From the NCBI RefSeq assembly GCF_037038585.1, contig NC_092520.1:8572501-8636500 (forward strand): 64,000 nucleotides of DNA. Direction: 5' to 3'. The translations under genes were made by a program, and so were the position numbers. Shown here one piece after another: positions 38,961 to 53,100 of this stretch; the first letter of the stretch is position 1, and every line of letters starts with the position of its first letter. Origin of the DNA: Patagioenas fasciata (lineage: Eukaryota; Chordata; Aves; Columbiformes; Columbidae). The notes beneath the pieces were generated by a model. The model made no database searches. It saw nothing but the letters and a program-made list of their open reading frames with translations, and was not told the DNA's origin.

Positions 38961-41900
38961 GGTCAAGTTATTGATTTTGAAATTAGTATGAGTTTTGAAA
39001 TTTGATTCACAAATTCACTCTTACAGCTAAGAATTGCCTCAGATTAGCTGCTTGCCAAGTAGTTTTTTTGGGAATCAATAATTTAACATATAAATGCTTA
39101 GTGCATTTAGCAGTAGCAAATTTTTAAAAGCTTACAATATATGTGGCAACTCATTTAAATTACACAACCTTGTTACTTAACTTATAATTGTTCAAATAAG
39201 CTATTTTTTAAGTTTCCCTTGCCCTGTGACCAATTCTCAATGGAGTGCTGGCTGTATCATTGTATATAAATTTGCTATCTACAAACTTGGGGTTGAAGAA
39301 GACTTTGGAATACTATACTAAAGCTGAGCAAATATTTTTTGATACAAAATGAGGTCCAAATTGCTTTTTCAATGGCAAAGAGAGTAAATCATGGCTTCCT
39401 TCATTCATTAAAGCAGTAGCAAAATCACCTGAAGGGAAACCTGCACTCACCACCCTTCTCCCTCTGAGCAACATGAGCAACATCTTCCAGAGTAACCAGA
39501 CAATTAAACTGGTGGGGCTACGAAATTGATGTATTTCATTCTTTCCTTCCAAAGTCATTTCACTTCCCCAAAGATAAATAAATGTTAATTGGGTCAGGGC
39601 AAACTTGCAGTAAGTGTGACGCTTTGGGAGTCAGTAGAGCAGGGTCCTCTCTCTATGGATGTCCTGAGCAGTGCTCAGAGGCGAGCTCACGTGCTCAGTT
39701 TGCATTGTTGTTACAATATTTGTAATCTATTTCAAGATTATATCAAGTCATAGCAAGAGGCAGAATCTCCCTTTTAGCCTTATGATTGAGGATGCTTTCC
39801 TGAATAATAGGAGATTTTGACTGTAATTTAAGAAGAGCATTATATTAGATCAAGTTTAACAGCTTCAGTGATGGAAGCAGAGGCAGTGAAAGTGTTTGTC
39901 TAGGAGATTATATTTGATAATAAGACAGAAGATTGTTATTTTTATTTTTATTTCCCTGACTGCCTAACCTTTTATTTTATTAAATTTTATTTTCATTCAA
40001 AGCATATTAGAATGAAATTTATGTTTTGTTTCCCTGGAAAATTTATTCAGGATAAAACAATGTAATATTTGTCAAGAAAAAACACATGATAAAAACAACT
40101 TCAAACTGAACTGCAGGGTTTTTTGTCAGAGTTCAGTTATAAATCTGTAGATGCTACAAGCCAAGAGGCATTCAGATAAATAGAAAGACGAGTGATGGTG
40201 TTTCCGTCTCTGAAATTAAATCAGTGTTGCTAGTAGTTCAGCTATATGCCTTTGGCTTGAAGAGTTTGCTAGCAAGGCTTTTCTTATGACGAAAATCAAG
40301 TTACAAGAGGTAAGAGATTATGTCCTGTTCCCTAACTACAGGACGGAAACACAATGACCAGGGAGCAACATTTGCTGTCTCTTCTAATGAAAGCATTTGG
40401 GGACATCAAATGAAAACACTAAGCAGCAGACTGAAATATCCGTAAGGAGATATTTATTGAACTGGTAGCAAAGCTGTGGAGTTCAGTTAGATATAACATT
40501 GTGGATGTTAAAAGTTTCTGTGGGTCTTGAAAGCAGTTAAACAAATTTGTGGAAGAATCTATCCAGGGTTATTAAATGGAAAAAAAATAAGAATTATCTC
40601 TTGCTTATTAGAGTCCAGAGTCATCAGCAGCTGAAAATGTGTTCTGGGTAAATGTTGTGTTATTGTGTTAATGCTTTTCCTTTACCATCTGATAAAGAAT
40701 GTTAGAAAGAAACAGCAGGCTAGATGAACCCCCGGTCTGAATCATGGTTTCATTTAGCTTTTATCCTTCAGGTAAGCAAACATTTTTAGCCCCGATCTTC
40801 CCTACAGTGTGGTCATCCAGACAATAGGGGCTGCAGCGTTTCCATTTGGCAAAGGTCTTGATTCCTGGGCAGCCGCCTGACCCATTTACCTGTGATATCT
40901 GGCTGTAGACAGATAGAAAATATAAATTCAGGTGGATTGCCATGGTAAATCTACCCTGCCAGTGTCTGAACTGGCTTGGATACCTCTTCATGGGATTTCA
41001 CAGGGCCAATCTGATGTAACATGAACTGTCTTTGGGGTCAGACTCTCTTGGATTCTAGATATTAGCTTGGTAGGTATTTTCAACCAAACCAAAACCCTGT
41101 GATAAAGGCACGTTGCCTAAAAGGATAAAAGGATGTGTTCACTGTGGCAGAAAGGGTTAAGTGAAGGGGAACCCCAGCCTTGCCCCAGGAAGTTCTCAGT
41201 GCTAGGCTAGAATGCCAAAATGTTCCAAAGTATTTTAAACAACAGACAAACTGATTTTTAGCCAAGTTTGTGCCTGGAGTGAAGTCTTACAGCTGTGTTT
41301 AAGACCTTTAAAAAAGAAATTAAAAAAAAAAAAATAGACAAATGCTGATATGTCCTCTATTGAAGCTGTGAATAGGAACATATTCAGGCTTCTAAATATA
41401 TTTTCTTCTAACAGTTTAAAGGCTGCAGGGACTTTTCCACTCCTAATCATATAGTGCAGTGTGCTGTCTGTTTCTGACTTACAACTTCAAAAATAGAAAT
41501 TAGAGTACTAAAAAAAAAAACCATAGGGAGAGGAGTAAAGAGACGCTGTGTATGATGAGCTGTTCCACTAATATTTCACTGATGTTGTTACCAGTCACTT
41601 GTATTTCAAATTCAATTACTATTAAGCAGACCCCTTAATATGTTGACTTTTAATTAAAAGGACTGTTGCTTTTTTAAAAAAATCAATGAGTAACTAAAAC
41701 AATAGCAAACAACAGTAAAGGTAAATGTGTTAATGACAGTTTGGTAGCTATGCTGGTTGTGGCTTGGGTCTCAGCAAGGTCATGTCATTAACAGGATGTG
41801 GAAACACAGTCATTTCAGGTAATAACCCATTCTGAAATTCAGAAGTTTTTTCTGAAATCTGAATTATTCCCTGACAATCTGGGGTCCAGTCTCTGTTTTT

Positions 41901-42238
41901 TAAGTGAAATAAAGCTCAAAGTCTTCTGGTACCACATCTGCATGTCACACTGCTGTGACCTTAAGCTCTCCTTGGACGTGATCTGAAATTTTTGACTGCA
42001 TTACTATAGGTATTTCTGCCTCCTAAACCATCACTGGACTCCTGGTACACAAAGAAGGAATTTCCTCTGTCCTTTTTGTTTTCTCATGCAACCTTCTGGA
42101 GGACAAGGACTAGGACTTTGTACTAGCGGGAATCATAAAAGTGACAGGGGCACTGCAGCGAGCAGGAGGGAGGGAGCTGGATCCGCTGTGCACAGGCATT
42201 TTCTGCTGTTCCTCCACTTCCTTTGCCATCTGCTATTT

Positions 42239-42748
42239 ATAGAATCATAGAATGTCCTGAATTGAAAGGGACCCACAAGGATCATCGAGTCTAACTCGTG
42301 TCTCTGCACAGGACAACCCCACAGTTCACACCGTGTGTCTGAGGGTGTTGTCCGGTCTCTTCTTGAACACTGTCAGGCTTGGGGCCGTGACACCTCCCTG
42401 GGGAGCCTGTTCCAGTGTCCAGCACCCTCTGGGTGAAGAACCTTTTCCTCATGTCCAAGCAAAACCTCCCCTGGCACATCTTCCTGCCATTCCCTCGGGT
42501 TCTGTCACTGGTCACCAGAGAGAAGAGCTCAGCCCTGCCCCTCCTCCTCCCCTTGTGAGGAAGCTGTAGCCACCATGAGCTCTCTCCTCAATCTCCTCCT
42601 CAGTGACTTCAGCCGCTCCTCATACAGTTTCCTCTCCAAACCCTTAACCAGCTTCGTAGCCTCTTCTGGACACTCTCCAGTAGCTTAATATCCTTTTTAT
42701 CCTGTGGTGCCCGGAACTGCAAACAGTGCTCCAGGTGAGGCCGCACCA
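42239..42748 (-). mobile_element. CR1 LINE 3' fragment, antisense
   Basis: The + strand begins ATAGAATCATAGAATGTCCT and runs through CACAGTTCACACCGTGTGTC, CTGGGGAGCCTGTTCCAGTG and CAGCCGCTCCTCATACAGTT to CCAGGTGAGGCCGCACCAGG. It is the same subfamily as the sense copy at 3720-4314. The 5' truncation lies at or beyond 42748. Confidence 0.92.
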
Positions 42749-44371
42749 GGAAAACACGAGAGATCAGCTTCCCCTTGGAAAGACAGGTGGCAAAAAACAC
42801 CACAAAAATTTAAAGGAGTGAACTGTGAACTGTGGCGGTAACTAACATCATTTCAGGTCACCTTCCAAAACCTCACACCAGCAGCTGTGAGCTGAAGGCT
42901 GGTGGTACACTGAAGGACAGACTGGGTTTCCATTACTTAAATCAAAACCATTTGTAGGATTTTTTTATTTCGGTCTTTGGGCCGAAAATCAAGTCAGTTA
43001 CTGGTATGAATTGTGAGGCTGCAGATGCACAGTGCCAGGTTTAAACAAGCACACCCTGCTTTTTGGAAAGACTTATTACCTCCACCACACTAAAACCTTC
43101 AGCCTCTAGACAACCAACACCTGGTTTGCCAGTACAGGTGGAGAAAGAATCAGTCTGGGTGTATGTACTTGACAGGAATGTTGCGCCGGAGTTTAGTTCC
43201 CATCTTTGCACACAAACACAAATACACACGTGGAGCAGAATCTTTGTGTGTGATGGAAGCATTTGCCCTTCACTTCTTACTTCTGAAGGCTGGTTATAGG
43301 GGTGAACACAGCCAAGAAAAGGCAGGGAGCTGCTTTTGATGGTTGTTATTTATGCTGACTATGCCTAGAGGCTGCACTGAGAGTTAGTCCTTGTTTGAGT
43401 TGAGCCAAGAAGGTGTAGACTCTCCTCTGCAAAGTTTATTTAGACTGTAAACAGGAGACAAAGGAAGTGAGACGTAGGTGGGGTTTTAATCATCTATTTG
43501 AAGATTATGAAAAAAAAAAGTTAAGTGGCCTGCTCAAGGTGGCATGCAAAGAGTTGGTGTGGCACCACGCCAGCATTTTGAGGAAAAGTATTATAATTTT
43601 TTCAGTTTATTCCATTGTAATAGATTAATGCCACTTGCTAAAGAATTCAGTGGATTTAAGGATTTTTTTTTTCTCTCTCTAAAATGCAATATTATGGTTT
43701 TAGTCCTTATTTATTTTCCTCAGAAAAGTCAATTCCGCTCTTGCTAGAACCTTAGGTTAGATTCGATGCTTCAAATAGTGCCTTCATGTTAAATACAGTT
43801 GGGTTACGATTTTATTGTACCAATATTTGCACATAATTTAAATCAAAATAATTCATAGGATTTTATTAAGTTCAGCTCAAATTCTGCTGTGTCATTAATC
43901 AATTATTCCTTCCTTCCCCAAAATAATAACTTTTATCAAGTATTATTTTCAGCCTGTAACCATTCCATGAGATATTTGGAATTTCATTATAAAACATGCA
44001 AATTTTGAGTGCGGATTGGCCGATCAGACATTTCCATAAGCACTAGATCCTCTCTAGTTTCCAGAAATAGTCAGAAACTGCAAATGAGATCTACTTCTAA
44101 GTAGAAGAAATCCCTTTATTTTTAAATTGGACATAGCAGTAGTTTTATACTATGTTACAATGTCAGAAAAGGGCCTTAGGCTATATGTGAATTTGCTACA
44201 GAAATTGGATCATGTCTAAGGAACATTATACCTAAGGAAACATCATGCTCTACGGTACACACATAACATTGTCATTTGGGTTTAGCTCTATATTCTGTAA
44301 CTGGAAAGACAGATCTGAAGACTCCTGTAGTAAATTTGAAAACCTTTATTCTGAATTCTTAGTTGAAATTT

Positions 44372-44388
44372 AAAAAAAAAAAAAAAAA
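44372..44388. repeat. A17 homopolymer
   Basis: Seventeen consecutive A residues in AT-rich intron. No retroposon body was recognised upstream. Confidence 0.9.
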
Positions 44389-47300
44389 TTAATAATTTAT
44401 TCCTCTTGTAAATAAATTATGTGAGCCAGAAACAATAATTACATTTTTTACCCCTATATGCTGGAAGTCTTACTTACTGTGCAATGGGAAGGATGTGTAT
44501 AGAATTAAACAAAACAAAAAAAAGTAGGGGAGAGTCAGTCTCCTTTAACTAAAGGACTAGCCTGATTCTCCTAGGGTCAGATATTGTATTGAAGTTATTA
44601 TTAGCTGATCTCTTGAAGAAAGGATCAGTCCTCTCAGATTGTCACCTATAATCTTGTGCTTCTACTTAGAATGCTGTGTTCTTGCAACTTCTGGAAGAAA
44701 GTAAGCATCAACCATCTATAGGGAAACTGTGCCTAAAAAGGTCAGACAAAGCAGGAGCAAAGAAATAAAGTGAAAATTTCGTGCTTTTCTCTCTTTTTTT
44801 TGCTGTCTACCTGATACCTCCATACTGTTATATGGAGATATATATCTATCTAGTCTATGCCGTAGCTTTGCACTCATTCTGCCTCAATAAAAGCACTTTT
44901 ACTTTGGTTTCTAAGATTCGACTAAAGAGTAAATAAAGTCCATATCCATTTAAGCTTTTCTAAGAAGGCAGCTAAAAAGGGTGGCACCTGGATGACAGCT
45001 AAGACCCATGGATTACTGCAGCTTTTAGTGTCAAGATTTCCCATGGAGCATAGATAGATCATTCTCTTGTTCTTGAGTCCATAGTTGGTTCCAAGTAGCT
45101 CTTCATGGAGCTGCAAGTGAGCTAATGTGTCTTGGCAGGACCATTTGGTCTCCTGGAGCTCTTTGCTGTCATACTAGGGTGCTTTTGGGTTTCTCTTCTG
45201 GGCAACATATTGCACGGAACAAGTGAACAGAATGATCATTACCAGTTGTCACCTACTATATTTCCAGTAAGTGCCTCAGGATTGTACTCGCCTTGTTTTC
45301 TTACGACTCAACTGAAGCAATTATCAACTTTTCAAGGATGTCTGCACAGTTTCTTGAAAACAGTAAGCATGAAATCTAGATGAAGCTAGTCAAGTTTAGA
45401 ACAACCTTGGAATAAGACCCTAAAGAATAGTATTTTTCCTTAATTAATCAAATGCCTTATTTACTTTGAAGATAGCAGCAACTATTGGTAAATCTCTGTG
45501 TCTCTGACCTTACCTGGCAAAATCTCTCTCACATTTCTTGTGTCACTTTTAACTGTTTTGGCATTATTATAGCGTGTGCTCTGTATTTTACGATCCAGTG
45601 TCCTTCATATCTGTATTAATCTACAAAAATCTTGTAGAATCTATCTGTTTTGCTGAAGTATTTAGATGAGCCAGCAAGCCATGGGAAGAGTTGCCTAACT
45701 CATTTTAACTCAGCCATAACCTGCAGGGTTGATTCTGTGGACCTGAATACATTTAAGTATATGCATAATGTCAAGTCCCCAAGCTAAAATAGAAATAGGA
45801 TTACTTACAACTCAAAAATTAATCAGAGACTGTGCTGTGCTGAATTGAGATGTGAAGTCCCTCTATTTCTGAAGAAACTATAACATGAACATTGCTTTTA
45901 AGTCTTTTTTGGTTTTCTTGTTCTTTCCAGCACAGCACATTTAGTTTTCAAAATACCTTTGATCGCACATTGTTTTTCATTGAAACAGGAGTAAAATGAG
46001 TCAAGAAGTCTGTGAATCTGTATCATCATTAGATGCTGAGACTGTATTGTTAAATCTTAGCAATTAAAGCTTTCTAAATCTTAAGAAAAAATTTTAAGAG
46101 TTCTTTCTGTATAGAATTAGAGAAAATGCAATTTCTTTTAGTTTCTTAATTTTTGATTCAGTCATTAGCCATAGCTGCAAATACAACTTCATTTTCTGCT
46201 TCTTCTCTCGTTAGAACTTTCTACAGTTCACTAGAGATTTATTCTTTTATTTTTTCAATCTTAGAAAATAACTTAAAGAACTATATGATGTTAAGGTTTA
46301 CAGGTAGAATGACAATAATTTAGAAGTGCTGAGACTGTTAGATGCATGCTTTAATACTAAAAAAATGTATTTATAGTATCTTGTGGAAACAAAAGAAGTT
46401 GTCTTGGAACATTTTTCCTCCTGCCTGGATTTTTGTGTGTTGAATTGCTGTAGGTATTGGTGAAACTACAGGGATCTCTATCACTATCCTGGATTATGAG
46501 GCAGATCCTCTCCTTGGCACAGGTCTGAATCTGTGCCTGACACTAACTTCTATGTGTATTATATACCCACCTACAGACTTCCAAGTGCTCTATGTTTCTA
46601 AATTGAAAAAGGATTATGGAGTTTCTAAGTTAATAATGATAAAGTAATCATTTAGCCATTAAGGTTAACATTAGAGACAGCTCACCAGCTTGTGTAATTT
46701 ATTTAATTGTAGCATGGACCTGTTGTTTTAGAGGCCTGAATATTCTCAAAGAATAATTGTAGACTTCTGAGATCATTCTGTTCTGTTTATCTACTGTTTC
46801 TTCAGCACGTCACCCAAATCATTGTGTTAAAGGTCAAAGAACTCTATAGGCATGTATATATGTGCCTGCACATACACATTTCATGCATGTCCATGTATGT
46901 TCTTGAGAATTGTATTTATTTATAAAAACTAAAAACTTCTTATTTTTCTTTGTGAAGGAGAAAAGAAACCTACAGGTTCGGGTGGGTATAGCTGGACATC
47001 TAGTGCTGGATGTGTTCGTCATAGCAGACTGGATTGGATAATTGTCATCCTACTGCTTCTGCACTGATGAAGTTTTTATTTGTATGAAACAAAAAACTTT
47101 GTCTGAAAGTATTTGTATCACTAGATTGGCTCTATATTCTCGCTCTTCCATTAATCCTGCAGCAGCAGCGTGAATCTTCGTGTGTTCCATTAAAGGTAGT
47201 CTTACTGTTTTAAAGACATAGTTAACTCCAAAAGGCCAAATTTTAGACACTAAGGTGAGATTCCTGTTGGAGTGTAAATGTTCTTTTCCAAGGGGTCTTG

Positions 47301-49225
47301 CTTTTTCAGTAAATGGAGGTGTGTGGCTTACTGATTTTGGCAAGTTAATTCCATGTTGTCTATTGACTTTCTCCAAAAGATTCTTTTTCCCTTGACAGGA
47401 GGCATCACTAGAGCCTTTATGAGAGGTTTTAGGTAGATAGGGTTATCTATTAAGATCAATATTAATTGCAGGGCACCGAGAACATGAAAACAAAATAAAT
47501 GTTATTCTCATTTTTAGTGTTTTTACAACCTTTTCTTAACTTTTCATCTTCATAACCATCCAATGGTTAGGATCCTATAGTTGTTCATTAAGCATGGTAT
47601 AGCCAATTGTATTTCATATACGACAGCAATAAGAGTAATAAATTTGACAAGAATCAGATATGTAGTGATATCAATAGAAAGGCTAGCAGCTTAGACATAA
47701 TTACTATATTTCTGAGTTGGAAGCATTAGGAGGATGTATTCACGATTTATTTAAAAGAATAAAGCAATTTTTTTTTGAACATTTTCTGGCATTGAAGGAA
47801 AGCAGCAAACCCGACCATTGAATGAAAACTGGAAACTTTGCAATACAGTACCTTTTATCAGAAGGGAAGTATCAATTGTGACCCTTCTAAGTTTAACCAG
47901 TTGTCAAATGAAGACTGCTATCAACATTTTCCCCCTGTAAATGTTCTTCCTAAAGGCTGATAACACAGAAAGTCTTGGTTTCAAATAGTTGCGGTCTTTT
48001 TGTTGTTTTGTTTTGTATTTTAAACAAAATCAGCAGCAGAAGAACATAACAAAAATCCACCCTAAATTCTCTAGAGTTCAGGTAAAATTTTAGTAAAGCT
48101 CTATTCTCCCTTCATGTGCCGAGACTGCTGAGCAATAGGCAGCTCAAGTGTTCTTTTACTGCAAAGAGTTACATTCAACTCTTGATCTTTATGTATAGAA
48201 ACATAGTGGAAATGGGAATATTTTTAGTAACCGATATTCTCTTCACCAATTGTCCTTTCAGACACACAGAAAAACACATTCATTTACATGTACCTCTTTC
48301 TTCTCTTCCCAAAATACTTTTAGGTGTCTCATAATAAATGGACTTCACATAAGAACAATAGGGTCTCAAATCATCTAGTTCTTTGGAATTTGCTCTTCTC
48401 TCCCTCATTTGCAAAGAAAGAATGGTTCAGTAGTTGTGTCATTAGCCTGCTGCTTTGGAGATGGGTATTAGTGCTCTCAAGGTGTAGATTTCCATTCCAA
48501 CTTGGACGAATCTGTCAGATAAGGAGAATACTGCTCCATCTAACCAGGACATTTTTAGGGTGAACGTATTAGTTTATCCTCAGATAATATACTAAATGCC
48601 CAAAGTAAGAATATGAGGGAATTTTATCAATAAACTATGAAAAATAGATGCTATTACCACACCGCAGATATCAGAGCCTACGGTCAGCAGTGAAAGATTT
48701 ATTAGCCTGAACCATTCTCTCTTAAATTGTCTGATTTTTGTAGGATGTCATTTTTATTTTGATATCTTAGAATTCTTTGTCTCTGATGAAGAAATATGAG
48801 AGATTTAGGGAGGTATTTGAAAGATTACTGGTCTGTATTAAATTAAAGCAACTGATTTCCTTAAGGGCAACTGTAGCAGCAATAGCATGCAGCGTGAATG
48901 TTGTTTAGTAAAAAGTGTTTTAATGAAGTCTGTAAAGACAAGATGTTTATTACTAATTTCTATCATCCTATGGATCCCACCCCAAATTATGAAGGAGGAT
49001 GGTAATTTGACAGTGATTTGATAGACTTTGGTTTGAATCAGATGTGTCTTTTGAGGGGACTAAAACTTCTGTCTCTGCCTCTTTGCTGATTAATCATTTT
49101 ACCTTAATTCTGTCATCTGTCAGACTTCCCAAATAAGTGTTTTACAGCACTACTAACAGAACTCTGTTCTGTTCAAAGCAACAGCTGAAGCATTTAGTAT
49201 CTATGGTTCTTTGCTTTTCTTGTAG

Positions 49226-49395
49226 GGTCAACGATTGCATCTTGCGAGTGAATGAGGTCGACGTGTCAGAAGTCTCACACAGCAAAGCCGTGGAGGCCCT
49301 AAAAGAGGCCGGCTCCATAGTACGATTGTACGTTCGTCGAAGGAGACCTATTCTGGAGACCGTAGTAGAGATCAAGTTGTTCAAAGGACCTAAAG
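49226..49395 (+). CDS. DLG2: DLG2 internal exon, C-terminal half of PDZ1
   Basis: This 170-bp exon has its first base completing the split arginine codon, then reads [16 protein letters not shown] and continues through [12 protein letters not shown] to [10 protein letters not shown] plus one base of the next codon. It supplies the later strands of PDZ1 and helix alpha-B. The histidine opening alpha-B (HSKAV) is the residue that makes class-I PDZ domains prefer Ser/Thr-X-hydrophobic C-termini. The acceptor is TTTTCTTGTAG/G and the donor is AAAG/GTAAAT, leaving a phase-1 intron. SEVSHSKAV, the run of four arginines before PILETVVE, and KLFKGPK fit DLG2 rather than DLG1 or DLG4. The end GPK-G is where the short PDZ1-PDZ2 linker of this family begins. 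The ATG-initiated open frame that extends upstream and downstream of the exon is intronic read-through. Confidence 0.96.
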
Positions 49396-50096
49396 GTAAA
49401 TGTGAAAATGAAAAGACAACCATTTTAATCTTGATGCTTAACCTCTCTCGTGGCTCAAATGGCATCTGACTTCATTGATTTGTTAACTGCTTGACCTGTC
49501 AAATACTGAAATGCAGTTAGTTTAGGCTGGTAGAACTTGAATTCATGGTTGTGTGCCTCTTCCTGAAACATGAAGAATTAAAGGAGTTGTGGTTTGTTTC
49601 ATTTAATGTTTACTGTAGAGATGGCTCGTTACCTCCTGAAGAAACACAAGATGCAGGGGTATTGTGCTATACATTGGCAGTACATACACAGATGCTGTTT
49701 AATACAGAGATTCTGAATTGACCCTCTTTTCAGAAGGTTTTATGAACTTATTCTTTCTACTTTAATGTTGATGGTTTCTTCTATAGTTATCTTTGGAACA
49801 AGAAGATGAGAATACTACCTTACCGCAATACACAGAAGAATTTTCTTTTATCCTTCAACAAAATTACCTGGAAGTCTAACATGAAACCTTTATTAGTCTA
49901 AATCAGCTTTAGCACTTTCCACAGAACCTTCTGGTTAGTGAAAAAAAAAAAAAGTCAAATTCCTTCTTAGAACCTTTACTATAGATTGTGAACATTATAT
50001 TTTCACCTTCCCTTTTGCAAAAAGATTTCTTTGCAGAAGTGTTATTTTTAACAAATTTCATTTTATTGTTTTTCCTGCTGAAATTTCCCTCTGACT

Positions 50097-50123
50097 TATA
50101 TATATATATATATTTTTTTTTTT
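50097..50123. repeat. (TA)n followed by poly-T
   Basis: About eight TA units run into an 11-base T tract. Confidence 0.9.
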
Positions 50124-53100
50124 AAATTATTTTTTTTCTTGGCTAATTTCTGGGCAAAGAAAATCAATATTTTCACAGTATGTAGTATGTGAGAATAGAA
50201 TGAACAGCAGTAGACTTTTAGATGCAGGGTAATTATTTCATAAGCAAGTCTTTAATTAATCGTACTTACATGAAACGAAGAAATTTGCATATATTTTAAT
50301 ATATGCCATGCACATGAGATTATTCTGCCCGTTTCATCTACACTGAATAGCCTGTAGCTTTTTCAGTAGTTTCCCTTACATCTCATCTCATGTGAACAGT
50401 ACAGTATACTTCCACATAGCTTTTTATACCAATAATGGAGTATATTTGTTTCTAATACACTTGGAGCTGCTAGGATTATCCATTCACAGTAAGGATAGTG
50501 CTCTGTTTTCAATATTGCACTATGTCTCTTCTATATCTATCATGGTTATTTGACGTAGAATGTTCATCATCCCCTGCTCTTGGTGAACAGTAAGATATAT
50601 GTAAACACGCATCTGAGGGTAAACCCCCAAAAGTCTGGATTCTTGTGGTCAATTACAATGCTAAATTGACTTTTTAATAGGAAAGCATCTCTAATGAGAT
50701 TTTGTACGTGTATGAACTCAGAACAGTAGTGCAGGCAGCAGTATTTTTAGAGCTTTGGAATTAAACTAAGTGTGTGATATAATAGTCATTTTGAGTAACC
50801 TAGGGCTAAAGAAACTGGAATTAACATATCCTTTCAGGTTGTAATGAAACAGTAAAAATTATTTGCTATGGCCAAATTTTTGCTGCTTTGTGGAAGTGGA
50901 CAAAAGAGACAATTGCTATCTAATAACATTTTTGCATTATATTTTTTTTACTGTATGCCTGAAACTACTTATTACATTTATTTTCATAAAAGAGGGTGGA
51001 TACCAAAAAAGTGTCTTTTATGACAGACTAGGAAGCTTTACTGATTAGTGCTACAAACATCAGTTCTACAGCTATATTCTTATGTGAAGTTTACTACAGA
51101 TATGTACTGTAAATAATGAATTTTACTGTTAAGCTGAATATATATATTTTTAATTTTCACTTCAATATTATAGAAGTAAGTTAACTGGAAACTTGGATGG
51201 GAAAAAAAAAAAAGGTGATGGGCTATTTTTTTGCAAAAACCAGGTTTTGTATCTTCATAATTTATGTAGTAAGGAAGTAAAACCTAGTACGCTTTCTGTA
51301 TTCCACTGATGAAAAAAAGCAGAATGAAGAAAACAGGTTATAGCTGGGTTGGAAATCTTATACTAATTATCACATCCACAGCAGTTTTCCTTTAAATTTT
51401 TCAAAATCTTCCATGAAAAATAAACTATCTCCTGAGACGCATCAAACTCATGTCAGAAGTTGAGAATAAAGCTTGTGAATCTTGGCCGTAGGTTTCAGTG
51501 CTAGTCACTCGTGTGATACTTATCTATTCATATTTCAGGTGATTTATCTGTGAACTGCTCTTTCACACCATTGCTCTAAAGTGCCAGAACAACTTAGTAT
51601 TTATGTTCACAGTGTTTCCTAATTCTCAGAGTGAAACTGGGTCCAGAACAGGACCAGAAAATCAGCGTGGTAGTTCCTACCACACCAATCCTTCCTTCCC
51701 ACTTGCAAAGTGAATAAAGCAAGTGAACTTCGTATTTAGACAAGAAGGCCATTCCATTCTAAGCTTGGGGTGGCAAATATATTTTCAGTTGCTTCTTTCC
51801 CTGTCTGTCAGTATATACTGAGTTCATTCCTCGCTCTGTTGAGAATTTAGCTCATGAAAGCAAAACTTGTCTGCCATAATGCCAAATAAACTCAGAGATC
51901 ATTAGCTTACCTATGTATGTGTAGTAGATCATTGCACTTGAAGGTGATAAAGAAGGAAGGCTTTTTATAGAAATATTCTTTTAATTTCATCTGAGGAATT
52001 CAGAATGAGGGCCTTATATCTCTGAGACCATAAAGATTGGATGTTTTTAAGTGGATCTTAATTTTTCTAGCTAGCTGCCACTATATAAAGACACAGGTTA
52101 ATTTTGCAAATCTATTTTGAACATCAGAAGTATGCATGGTGTAGCAATGGCTTTGAGCACATGGCAGGGGGAAAGGCCATGGTTGTGTGCTTCCAGGTGG
52201 TCCCTTTTGAATACAGATCCCTGTTCAATTGTTCCTGTCGCTTTACAAGAAACCTGTCCTAGCATCATATGTGCTAAAAGGCTGTATAATCCTTCAACTT
52301 GACTTTTTGGGAAGAGGTAAACAGAGACACAAATGAGCTGTGTAACAGAAAAAACAAGGTTTCCGGCAGAACTGCAGCTGTGTGGATATTTAGCGCTGTG
52401 CATTCATCAGTTTGCCACACCTGATTGATAATATTGGCTGATGTCTATAGTCTGTGTCTTCACAGTAATTGCAAACTGTGATCATTGCAGGATTTTCCTC
52501 TCTTTCATGTGCTCAGGAGATTGTCTTCTGTATGCCTCATGTGTGCCTCTTCAGATGTACAATTATAGCGATTCACTGTTTGCCTTTGCATAGCATTTAG
52601 TAGTAAACAGCAGGTGTTTTATTTCAGTCACTCTCAGGACAGATTTTAGCAGCCAGAGTCTTTGCAGTAGCTGAGGATTGTAATGGAGGAAGGATACACA
52701 GTGCAGCTTTCTTATTAAAAATCAATAGGATTTAGACATTACTGAAAATTCTGTCCTTAAGTGATGTGCTCTTCTTGCTCCATATTGAAACATACCAAGA
52801 CTAACAGTAATGAGAATGAATTGTGTACATTGCAGTATTTGTCCCTGGGGAACGAACATACACACACCCAAACCAAAGCAATTTATTGGTGGTATTTGGC
52901 TTTGTGATATAACTCATGTATTAGGACTCTGTAAGTCCCTGCTAAGAACTGTGTATGAGCAGTGAATTACAAGCCTCAGTCACTGTTCAGAGATGACAGA
53001 GCTCAAACCCATACAATTGCATTTGACTGGGAGATTTTAAACCAAAGGAATTCCACTGGCCTCTGGGATTTCCGTGCTGTCCTGTTCCACTGCAAATTGA

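Noticed and set aside
49137..49469. 110-codon open frame as a complete small protein
   Set aside because: The middle is the DLG2 exon with clear splice sites; both ends are intron read-through.
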